Below, piece after piece: positions 1 to 10,300 of a stretch of DNA of 64,000 bases. Every line of letters begins with the position of its first letter. Position 1 is the stretch's first letter. Below the pieces are notes generated by a model. It saw only the letters and a list, made by a program, of their open reading frames with translations, made no database searches and was not told the origin of the DNA. The stretch comes from Juglans regia (lineage: Eukaryota; Streptophyta; Magnoliopsida; Fagales; Juglandaceae), in contig NC_049904.1 of the NCBI RefSeq assembly GCF_001411555.2, forward strand, positions 32,501,370 through 32,565,369, given 5' to 3'. Made by a program: the position numbers and the translations under genes.

Positions 1-144
1 CTAGATTCACTCCCATATACCCGCTTCCTTATTCAGAAATAAAAACGTTTATATACCTACTTCATATCATGTACTTTTTTCATTCTCTATGCAAACAAGT
101 TTAATGCATTCCAATTTAATGTTTTGATCTGCCTTTTTGTGCAG

Positions 145-465
145 GTGTTCAACTGTTTTGGAAGACAATTCTGTTTGCATTTTGAGGCTTTCCAGCTTGG
201 TGTGGCACCAGTATACATGGCCTTCTTGCGATTCATGGGCGATGACAATGAGGCAAAGAAATTCAGCTATAGTTTGGAAGTTGGTGCAAATGGTCGTAAG
301 CTCATATGGCAAGGTATACCAAGAAGCATTCGTGACAGTCATAAGAAAGTTCGTGACAGTCAGGACGGACTCATTATTCAGAGGAATATGGCTCTATACT
401 TTTCTGGTGGGGATAGGCAAGAGCTGAAGTTGAGGGTTACTGGCCGTATATGGAAAGAAGAATAA
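145..465 (+). CDS. SINAT: SINAT-type E3 ubiquitin ligase, C-terminal exon (partial)
   Basis: This is the last coding exon of a SEVEN IN ABSENTIA (SINA/SINAT) ubiquitin ligase; the RING finger and zinc-finger exons lie upstream of the window. The exon follows a TTTTTGTGCAG acceptor ending at 144 and reads 106 residues to a TAA at 463-465. Family hallmarks are FCLHFEAFQLG, PVYMAFLRFMGDD, SYSLEVG, the PRSIRDSHKKVRDSQDGL stretch and RNMALYFSGGD, ending RVTGRIWKEE. These belong to the C-terminal TRAF-like substrate-binding and dimerisation fold. By family knowledge SINAT proteins ubiquitinate regulators of hormone signalling, autophagy and development; the substrate cannot be inferred here. The frame is intact. 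Which SINAT paralogue this is cannot be decided from the last exon. Confidence 0.93.
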   Translation: MFNCFGRQFCLHFEAFQLGVAPVYMAFLRFMGDDNEAKKFSYSLEVGANGRKLIWQGIPRSIRDSHKKVRDSQDGLIIQRNMALYFSGGDRQELKLRVTGRIWKEE

Positions 466-1650
466 CAGCTAGAAAGATTATGAATGTTTAGGTGAGTGTA
501 CAGTAAGACATTGGGGTTGCTTCATGTGGCAACTGGTGAAGCTTTAATTATTCCGATTAGGTTTCCCTTTGTGTTTACATGATGTCTCTGTAACTGGGGT
601 GAAGGCTCGCTGCATTTGTTAGCTTGCCTGCAGTCCACATGCTCCTGTTGAAATTAGTGTAAAAGATCAAAACATACCAAAAGATTCATTTGGTATTATG
701 AATGTGTTTTATATTTTATTGATCTTCTATAATTTTGTTATTTCCTTCCATCTGGAGGCTTTTAGTTTTAGCCCTTAAATTAGCTTCTTCTGCAACTTCG
801 TTCACTGTTTTCCATATCCTCGAACCTATCATCACGCGTCATTCTTACCTCTTGACTATTGAGAATGCATGGACAGTGGACGCAAAAATAAAGGTCCCGT
901 AATTTTATTAACTTTAGTGCCTATACTTATGAATCATTCAAGGATCGCCAACGGGCCAAGCAATCAATAGCTTCAATACTTTCTTCCTCCTTTTGAGTGT
1001 ATTGTACGATGCCTGGGATTTTGGCCTCGACCCATACATTCATTTCTCACTCGTTTGACCCTGCTCATACAAACTGGTGTTAGATTTACAATGAATATAT
1101 TTCATGTTCTCTGTCTTCTCTATGAAAAATACTTATAATCTACAAATAGATCTTATAAAAATAAACTAATATAACTTGGCGTTGTACTAAAATGGCTTTT
1201 ACAGTAAATAAATATGACATACCACGTCAAACTACATAAATTTGTGACTGGGTTAAATGACTCGGCTTGCGATATTGTGGTTAGTAAATTAGGAAGTACA
1301 GAAGACGTGCATTATTCCTTGAGAGACATGAAATATCAAATATTCGTTTGCTAAGATCAACTTTTGCACCATCAGACCATGTCTACGGCTTTAAACTTGG
1401 TTTTTGTATGGAGTTCGGACAATGAAGTTGTGGGTCAAACGGCGACAGTTGGACGTTGCATTTTTATAGCATAATCCATATCTAAACATCTGAGTTTTAT
1501 TATCTGTGTTTTTATTAAACGAGGCATGAAATCTCCCCGTCTGTCTTTTTGTTTTTGGGGACGTGCATCGTGGGGGGCACTTAGACGTGTAGGGTGGGTT
1601 ATTAGGTTTGTTTTAGCGGTTAAACCCTCCAACCGAGCTTCCCGCGGAAA
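466..1650. other. SINAT 3' UTR and intergenic spacer
   Basis: The first ~250 bases after the SINAT stop are T-rich with a TTTTATATTTTATTG stretch near 707 and are probably its 3' UTR. The rest, to about 1650, is AT-rich spacer. The short ORFs here are not supported by any recognisable family. I see no tRNA, no clear transposon ends and no other gene. Confidence 0.5.
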
Positions 1651-2403
1651 CAGAAGAACGTCTGCCTTTGCCCCGAAACAGAGACACATCCGAGGAAGTT
1701 AGAGAGGAACGACTTTCTGCTTCCCCTGTTTCCAGATATCTTCCCATTATTTCACAATTTCTTTTTCTCGGTCTCTGTCTGTATCGATTGAACTTTTGGT
1801 GTCTGTGCTCTTGTCGGATCGTTTGGATCCCAGGTACGACCCTCATTATTGTTATTCGAAAGTTCTTTCAAATGCTGTTAACATGGGAACATCTTTGAGT
1901 TTGCATAGGATACGTAGATGGGCAATGTTATCCTGTTATCAAATTTATCTTTTCTTTGTTGGATTAGGTGTGCTGCCTTGCTGTTATATTGAAATCTCGA
2001 CAGTACTGGTGCTTTGAGATGATACAAAGTAGGAAGGGATCTTTGAAAATTAGAAAAAACTTCAATTATTTTACAAGTGATGCTACAATCACACTCGCAA
2101 GTTTCTTTCATCCACTTTCTCGGGAACCAAAAGAATATTTATTAATCTGTTTGTGCGCTTTCTATATTTTCACCTGGCTTGTTTCCATCATTTCTTTTTT
2201 ATCCAGTTTTGGAGGTAAAAGGGTGGGGTGGTCATTGAAGGTCACTTTCACTGTTGGCGTTCATCTTTCTTTGATTTTTATGAGTCATGGTTTGATGTAT
2301 GGGTTTGGATTGCTGTAATTGCAGGAGCTATTATATTCTGAGGAATTCCTCTTTCATTTGCTCTGCATGGGGTTTTGAGATCGCTGCAACCACAACTTGA
2401 ACT
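1650..2403 (+). promoter_or_regulatory. Promoter-proximal region, 5' UTR and 5'-UTR intron of the PTI1-like kinase
   Basis: The stretch ending GGATCCCAG at 1833 is followed by GTACGACC, a good donor. A TTGCAG acceptor ends at 2324. The second leader exon (2325-2403) runs directly into the start ATG at 2404. This implies a 5'-UTR intron of ~490 bases (1834-2324), a common arrangement for plant signalling kinases. The leader contains a minimal uORF (ATG GGG TTT TGA, 2367-2378) 25 bases upstream of the main ATG. The transcription start was not located; no canonical TATA box was seen. Confidence 0.55.
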
Positions 2404-5220
2404 ATGTTCTGCTGTGGAAGTAAGGAGGAGGAAAACCACGGTCTCCCAGCTAACCACTATACTGCACCACCCAGAGGCGAAGATACATACGGTGGGGATA
2501 ACAATCCTCAACTCCTTCTAATACTCTATTTGGTGTTATCTTGTTACTCTTCACCTACTCTTTAATTATGAGAACATTTTTGAGTTAGAACAAGGAAATA
2601 TGTCTAAAAGTGTGATGGAGTGTGATTGCCTCTTGATTACAGGCATCGGGAGAGAAGAACCAAGGAGTTCCAACATGGTCAAAAGTGGAGCTCCTCAGAA
2701 AGTATTACCCATTGAAACACCAGCTATATCATTGGATGAGTTGAGTAGGTTGACCGGCAACTTTGACACAAAGGCTTTGATTGGAGAAGGTTCTTATGGT
2801 AGGGTATTCCATGCAAAGCTGAGTGATGGTCAGGCTGCTGCAATAAAGAAGTTGGATACCAGTTCATCACAAGAGCCAGACTCAGATTTTGCAGCTCAGG
2901 TGAGCTTTTAGGACGTCATTTTTCTGCTGAAGAAGGCAATGCGTTTGGGACTTGATTTTACTGTTTTCACGGTTGATGCAGTTATCAACAGTTTCAAGGC
3001 TTAAGCACGAGCATTTTGTTGAGTTAATCGGGTATTGTTTGGAAGCAAATAATCGAATCTTGGTACATCAGTTTGCGACTAAGGGTTCTTTACATGACAT
3101 ATTGCACGGTATTCCAAGTTATTTCACTCTTGAACTTTTTTCTTTTTTCTTCCCCGTTCCTTGTGGAATTCAGTTCATATTTTGTTCTCCAATGCAGGGA
3201 GGAAAGGTGTAGAAGGGGCTGCACCTGGTCCTGTTTTAAACTGGAACCAAAGAGTCAAGATTGCCTACGGGGCAGCCAAAGGCCTTGAGTTTCTGCATGA
3301 AAAGGTGCAGCCTTCTATAGTTCATCGTGATGTCAGATCTACCAATGTCCTACTTTTTGATGACTACCTGGCGAAAATTGCCGATTTTAACTTGTCAAAT
3401 CAGTCTTCTGACACGGCAGCTCGGCTGCATTCAACTAGAGTCTTGGGAACATTTGGCTACCATGCTCCAGAGTAAGCCTTAGCTTTTCTCTATTTTTAGC
3501 TTCCATTCTTCATTTTGTTCAGTCTCTTGTGGAACATGAACTATGAAGTGCCAGAGGTTCTGCAATTTCCTGGATGAACACAATTGAGCAGTTGATCCAT
3601 AGACTGCAAATTACATTCCTGTCACGTCTTCTCTTCTTGGGGGCCTCTGATGAAAAACACTTTATTCTGCTCTCAAGATTATTGTTTCCTGATACGGATT
3701 TTCCTTTTTCTAAACATTATTGCTTGCTGTTCAGGTATGCAATGACAGGGCAGATAACTCAGAAAAGTGATGTTTATAGTTTTGGAGTTGTTCTTCTGGA
3801 GCTCTTAACGGGAAGAAAGCCTGTAGACCATACAATGCCCAAAGGACAGCAAAGTCTTGTTACTTGGGTATTGTCTTCTGCTGGTTTTGTCTGAGTTGCT
3901 TTGTTTTCTGCTACATTTGATTTCAGTTGCCTTGCCACCAATATATTCACATCTGATCTGTATTCCAACAACCCCAGGCAACTCCAAGATTGAGCGAGGA
4001 CAAAGTGAAGCAATGTGTTGATCCCAAGCTAAATAATGACTACCCACCAAAGGCGGTTGCTAAGGTATCCTTTGTTATCCTTTCCCTCAACTTTATTGTT
4101 TCAAAACTTGCAGATTTTGAAGCTTTTATATGTTCTTTTGTACTAATGGAGAATACTAGTATATAAGAACAGAAAAAAGAAAGAGCATGAATCTTGGTCT
4201 GATAACCTTCCTCCTAGGATATCTTGTCATGAAACCACTTGACTTTTAATTCTATAATTGCAATGTCTAGTTGATCTTGCAATGCATGCCTATCGCGTTC
4301 CATCCAGAATTGCTTTTCATGTTGCTAAATTCGTTGGAGGGATGAGCATTATGAGGGCTTCACCACCTAACCATTTGCTTTGTATATGATTTGGACCAAA
4401 TTATGTTAATGCTATATCAACATTCCATTCCTGTCACACTCAGACTTGCATTCTTCAGTAATTGAACAATCTTTAATCGTCCATTACTGTTATTCTAAGG
4501 GGTGTGATCACCAAACGGTGTACCCCTTGGAATGACATTCTCTAATATGGTGATGGTTCCCATGAGGGGTGATGTTAAAGGAAGTGTCAAGAGACACAAC
4601 CTTTTGATTTAGTCAAAAGGTTGTGTCACTTCTTAAGGATGTGACTTTTGGGTTACCATTGGTTTACCAATGGTTGTGCCTTTTCACAATAGGATGTGTC
4701 ACTCCTTAAGTTTGTGACCTTTGGGCTACCATTGGTTAACCAATGGATGTGCCCTTTACCAACCGGTGCATGATGGCCTATAAATAGGGGTCATTGGTGC
4801 ACAAACAAATGCACTCAATTCCCTTTGTTCATCACCAACTTGTGGGACAAATACCCTCACGGGAGTGTCACTATATTGTCGTAATTCCGCTTCTATTTGT
4901 TGTTTTAATCTCTACAATTACAGCTTTGCTAATGATATGATATGATATATCCATTGCTTTCATGTTTCATTCAAAGTTCAGACACAAACCCAACCCATGT
5001 GCTCGAGGCATGTTTTAATCCAGGAGTTTGAGCAGATTTGTTTATCCCAGAAAAGCTTTCTAGTTCTTACCGTGTTTTCATGTAATATTCTCAGTTGGGA
5101 GCAGTTGCAGCGCTCTGTGTTCAATATGAGGCAGACTTCCGGCCTAACATGACAATCGTTGTCAAGGCTCTCCAGCCACTTCTTAACTCAAAACCAGCAG
5201 GCCCAGACTCTCATGCCTAA
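2404..5220 (+). CDS. PTI1: PTI1-like receptor-like cytoplasmic kinase (7 coding exons, 363 aa)
   Basis: Coding exons are 2404-2491, 2643-2899, 2982-3108, 3198-3471, 3735-3867, 3978-4064 and 5095-5220; all introns are GT-AG and phases join. The product is a serine/threonine kinase of the RLCK-VIII/PTI1 group, which acts downstream of AGC kinases such as OXI1 and of receptor complexes (family knowledge). Visible motifs: glycine loop GEGSYGRV (77-84), ATP-anchoring Lys98 in AAIKKL, HRD (200-202) in [13 protein letters not shown] (220-222) in place of DFG as usual in this family, [16 protein letters not shown] covering the activation segment and APE (247-249), and [21 protein letters not shown]. 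The N terminus [10 protein letters not shown] has Cys3-Cys4 that could be S-acylated; there is no Gly2 for myristoylation. Intron 6 (4065-5094) is long because it holds a solo LTR. The protein ends [14 protein letters not shown]. Confidence 0.95.
4488..4916 (+). mobile_element. Solo LTR (429 bp) with 5-bp target-site duplication, in PTI1-like intron 6
   Basis: The element starts TGTTATTC and ends CTCTACA, giving the TG...CA termini of an LTR. It is flanked by a perfect 5-bp duplication ATTAC (4483-4487 and 4917-4921). Promoter-like architecture is visible: TATAAATA at 4779-4786, preceded by two near-identical blocks (about 4637-4680 and 4707-4753), each carrying an inverted CCAAT motif. A perfect 15-bp stem with a 5-base loop lies at 4593-4627. 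No internal retrotransposon region is present, so it is best read as a solo LTR left by LTR-LTR recombination. Orientation is the same as the kinase gene. The superfamily (Copia or Gypsy) is not decidable from one LTR. Confidence 0.85.
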
Positions 5221-6562
5221 TATAATTACCTCAGAATCAGACAAACATGTCTTCTGCATTACGCAACTTTTTCCTTGTTCCTCGGAACCTTTTTTTTTAA
5301 ATATATATATATATTATTCTGAAATGGATGAAGAACAGTAACAACCATATATGTTGTGTCTGACCTCCTGTGAATTTCCAATCATATATCGTGTGGATGA
5401 GAATTGTAGTTCTATAGTCTTGAATTACTCGAAATATTCAAGGGAGAAAGCAGGTTCCAGGGGCCTAAGTATTTTGAAATTGTTTTATCACAAAAAATTA
5501 CTTATATTTTGACTGTTTTTATAACTACAAGAGTAACACTAGATATAGTCTTAGGATGCGTAAATCCCGTGTGTACTCTATTTGAAAAAATAGATAAATA
5601 TAAAACCTGCAAAATCGACTATAAATATCATTTCTCTAAATACAAAACAGTTATAAGACAAATGTCAAGACAGAATTGAGTTCCACATTTGTGAACATCG
5701 TGCTTAGAGATATCTAATTATGGTTGACTAACACCTCCACAAAAAAACAAACACTCATGTTTTTACTCTATTTTCAAGTAATCATGATTTTCACCACGAA
5801 ATTTGCTATAATCTCCATAAAAAAACATATTAACTTCAGGAAATTGTCTTTTTCTACTTTTGCCGTCGTGATTATCACATCAACTCGTCATTTTTTTTTT
5901 GTGACAAACAAAAAAAAAAAGAAAAGGGAAAAGACTATCACACCATTTAGAAGAACATAAAACTCAAGGCAGATTAAAGATATTAAATACCAAATATGAA
6001 GTATTTTGGACATTTAAATAGAGTTTCGTCCAATCCTTGGCACCTCATCTTTCAACAGCGTGACAGCACCACAAGCTCTTCCACCAAAGGACAAATTAAA
6101 AGGACAACTTTATCACCACAATGGAAAAGGCTAATTACATACATTGTATAATTCCGGATCAAGCTCAACATCTACTATTTTTATACCAAGTTTAGGACTA
6201 CATGGAAATGAGAGAAATTCACGAGGTTTGGATTTTATAATATTTGTCGATGTTTGTATATCATTCCAAAAAAAAAGTTGAGGAGATAATTACAAAATAA
6301 GAATTTAGGCTTTATTTATTTATTTTTATGACAAGAACATTAGATGTTATTGGAAATTCTAATAAATAATTATCTAATATCTTGAGATGCTAAAAAAAAA
6401 AAAAAAAATTCTAGAGTAATGTTATCGTCAACATTTGACTACCATCTCATGACATGTTATTTAATGATTAGAAATTATTTATTATATTTTACTTGTAAGA
6501 CAATTATTTAATGTCATATCAAGAGATATTGAATGATAATAATAAAAAATATGATAAATATA
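5221..6562. other. PTI1-like 3' UTR and AT-rich intergenic DNA
   Basis: After the kinase stop there is a probable 3' UTR with (TA)n near 5300. AT-rich spacer with A-runs (around 5910 and 6390) follows. A stretch at about 5540-5700 resembles the AT-rich MITE-like repeats found elsewhere in the window but has no clean ends. No gene recognised. Confidence 0.4.
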
Positions 6563-6776
6563 AGAGTGATGCTACTCTTATCGAAAGTTCGGTACGTACC
6601 GAACAGTGTAAATATTTTGTTTTTCAAATATTTTTTAAACCACTTGAAACATGTTAAAAAAATAAAATTTATAAACTTATTAAAAAATATTTCCTTAGAC
6701 ATTAATTAAAAAAAAACTAAAAATACAATTCGGTAAAAAATGCGGTATATAAATTCGGTGGGAGTAATGCTTCTCT
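6563..6776. mobile_element. MITE (214 bp) with imperfect TIRs and AAATATA duplication
   Basis: The ends AGAGTGATGCTACTC and GAGTAATGCTTCTCT form imperfect terminal inverted repeats. AAATATA occurs immediately outside both ends (6556-6562 and 6777-6783), consistent with a target-site duplication, although AT-richness weakens that test. The interior is AT-rich and non-coding. It sits about 0.5 kb upstream of the next gene's leader. Superfamily not assigned. Confidence 0.55.
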
Positions 6777-6989
6777 AAATATAAATATTATATAAATGAG
6801 TATCTAATTAGAGTCGAACATAGGATTTCGTATTTTGTTTTTGCCATTTATGGAAATAATGAGAATATCGGACCCAAATCAAATTTAACCCACACGTTAA
6901 ATTGTAATGTAACAGTAATTTTAACCTCCCTTTTAACCGAGCCATTCCTCCCAATGCCAGTCCACACTCTCTCCAAATATATTCACAGA

Positions 6990-7332
6990 GACAGCACCAA
7001 ATCTCCATTTTCTTTTCGACCAAAAACCCCTACCTCCTCCTCCATCACTCTATCTAAATCTCTTCCAGTTCTCGCCTATCCAATTCAATCCAATCCGTAG
7101 ATTCATCTCCAAGCAGCACCGTTTCGATCGGTGGACTTGTCGATTTGTAATTTACGAATTAATTATTGTTTTTTTTTTCCTGATCAATTTGCGCATTCCG
7201 CAATCCGATTCGATTGAATTTTAGGTTAATCGATCGGATTCGGTCCTTACCGGGCCGGGAACGTGGGCGGTAATCAAGGGACAGGAATGGAAGCATCGGT
7301 GAACGAATTTACACGCGCCTGAAAAAGAAAAA
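6990..7332 (+). promoter_or_regulatory. 5' leader of the NST1-like gene with an 11-codon uORF
   Basis: A pyrimidine-rich stretch (about 7029-7066) is typical of a plant 5' UTR. Just before the main ATG, an upstream ORF runs 7287-7322 and encodes MEASVNEFTRA followed by TGA, ending 10 bases upstream of the main start. The uORF ATG context (GGAATGG) and short spacing could reduce translation of the main ORF. The transcription start is not defined. Confidence 0.45.
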
Positions 7333-10300
7333 ATGCCAGGTCTAGCGCACAGGAATGGCCAATTTATTAATGGTTCAACCGCGTCTTACACGCTCTCGGC
7401 CAACGGGTTTTGGTCCAAGCATGGCGACGATGTTAGCTATAACCATCTCCAGAAGGTACTAGATTATTTATTTATTTATTTTCTTCTCTTTTTCGAAGTA
7501 ATATAAAAATTGATTTAGATCATTGTTTGGTATTGGATTTTATGTGAATTTTGATGGCCGGGTTAAGTTTGGATTGGATCTTGGAGTGCTAATTATTTAG
7601 ACAATGTGTTTTTGTGGGGTTCAGATTGATGATTATTAGCTAGAGGCTTTGTTTTAATTGGATTATTCGTGTTTGGTTTATCGGGTCCATTCTAGATAGT
7701 TTAACTCATGGTTTATTTATTTACAAACGTTGCACTTGATATATTATTTGTTTTCATAGCTTTAACTGGGAATCAGTTTTGTATTTCCAATTGATAATAA
7801 CACATTGGCGCCTATCCGGTGGCAAAGAAACCTGTGGCCAGAGAATGAGATATCATATTTCTTATTATTTGGTCTGTCATTATCAAGAATTCTTAGAATT
7901 TGGAATAGAATTTGTGGCGGGATTTTACACGTGTTCTCTATTTTATCTGCTAAAAGGAAACCATAATACATAGACAGAAACATTTGCATGGAAACTGGCG
8001 ATAGAAGAATTTTCTGTTTCATCTTGAAGTATGTGCCATTTTTCAAATCATTGATGAAAGGAATTTTTGGGTTTTCTTGATTTTATCAATGATTGCAGTT
8101 AAGCTAGCAAGTTTCTGGTAACAATTATAAATTGTGATCAACTATATATGGTGTTGCATGAGAATGTGGTTGCTAAGTTTGCGTGAACTTACGAGATGTT
8201 GTGATTAGTCATTTATAAAGTGCCTTTTACTTTTGACTAGTTCTGGAGTGAGTTGTCACCGCAAGCTCAGCAGGAGCTTCTGAGGATCGACAAGCAAACC
8301 CTCTTTGAGCAAGCTCGTAAAAATATGTACTGCTCTAGATGCAATGGGTTACTGCTGGAAGGTTTTTTGCAGATTGTCATGTATGGAAAGTCTTTGCAGC
8401 AGGAAGGATCAGTTGGGCACCTTCCCTACAACAGACAGGGGGACTCAAAAACTCAAAATGAGAGTATTGATAACAGTTGCCAAGATGAGATTCAAGATCC
8501 ATCCGTACATCCTTGGGGAGGTCTAACCACAACACGTGATGGGTCACTGACACTTTTGGATTGCTATCTGTATGCAAAGTCTCTCAAGGGTCTCCAAAAT
8601 GTAATTTCCATTGAAACTTATTGTTCAATTAGAATTTATAGCTATTCTTTAATGACTTAGCAGTTGACTTTTTGCTTGAACTAGGTATTTGACAGTGCAC
8701 GTGCAAGGGAACGGGAACGTGAGTTGCTTTATCCCGATGCCTGTGGTGGGAGTGGTCGTGGTTGGATAAGTCAAGGAATTGCGAATTATGGCAGAGGGCA
8801 TGGAACAAGGGAAACATGTGCACTGCACACTGCCAGGCTTTCTTGTGATACTTTGGTGGATTTCTGGTCAGCTCTTGGAGAAGAAACACGGCAGTCTCTT
8901 CTAAGGATGAAGGAAGAGGATTTTATTGAGAGGCTTATGTACAGGTGTTTTACCTATATGCTTATTCCTGATATGTAACATTCAGTTTATATTGTAGAGA
9001 AAATGCATGATAATTAATGGTAATAATGAGTTGCTATTATGGGAATGACAAGATGAATGATGAATGTTCATATTAGAGGTGGTTATTCCTAGGAAAATTG
9101 ATGCAGAAGAAAAGAAAAGCTTATTTGGAAGCGTATACGAGGTTCAATTTCCACACTTGGTTGGTTTGGAGAGTTTGAATAGTCCTAAACTGTTTTTTTT
9201 CAAGGCTTTTCTTCTGGTTCACATGCCTTTGATGTCCATCAAGTTATTGAACATTTGATACTTCTAGCACAAATCTGCAGGTTGATTCAAACAAATCACC
9301 AATCTGTCATTCTGGCAACATTACAAATGGTTATCTGATAGGGCATGCACTATGCAGTTAGGATGTTGATTATGGCAGGCTTCAACAGTGATTGGGAATC
9401 ATGTCCTGTAAGTGACAAAGTGTGTGAAATATTGTTTGTATATCCCCTTGTAAAAGCAGAAATGCTGTGTGATCAACAATATGTTTGAAGGACCATGAAT
9501 GTTGTTCAAGATAAGAAACTACACAAGCTGCATTAAGGGAATACTACATGTTTGTTTGTGCGGGCAAGCAATGTTCCAATTCCATCTCTACTGAATTTTG
9601 AAGGTTCGATGAGATAAAGGCACTATCTGAAGTATTTGGGTCTTTCACTCTGTTTGGCTTCAAATAGAGGAGTAAAAAAATAGAGAAGGAAAGGGTAAGG
9701 AAGAGAGAAAAGGTAAGGTAATTAAGATGTCTGGTTTGACTGAAATGCTAGGGAAGGAAATCTATGGCTTTACGATTAATTATCCGTACAGTAATTCTAC
9801 CATTATAGTCTTATGCAAAAAATGTATGGGCTCTTGATAATTAGCTGAATAAAACAGGGGAAATGTTGAAAAATGCTTCACACAAGCCATTTCCTCAGCA
9901 GTTACTCTGGTTGAGCTGGGGATTCAAATGGGAGGAACCTCAGAAATATTTCTTACCATTTCATTCCCGTCTTTATTTCTTAAACAGTAAAGGCAACATT
10001 ACTTCTCCCTTTTACTTATCATCTTATTTCCTCACCCAAACTGTATGAGGGGTTAAGAGCTGAATGACTTGGCACTGTTATATGCATCAGTTAGGAGACT
10101 GTAGACGCCATTATTAATTGGAAAGGCTTCAAGATCCATTGGAAATTTTTCCTTACAGGACCATCTCCTATCAAAGTATTACCACTATGTAATGCTTGCT
10201 GTCAAGGTTTGCCTTAGGGGATAATAGGAGGGTTCTGAAAGGCATATCATTCGCATTTTGAAGGATATTGTAAGCTAATTCTATACCTTCTTTCTGGAGT

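Noticed and set aside
67..342. 91-residue minus-strand ORF over the SINAT exon
   Set aside because: Overlaps a conserved exon on the opposite strand and has no recognisable motif.
1435..2111. Cluster of short ORFs upstream of the PTI1-like kinase
   Set aside because: They lie in promoter, leader and 5'-UTR intron sequence; none has family resemblance.
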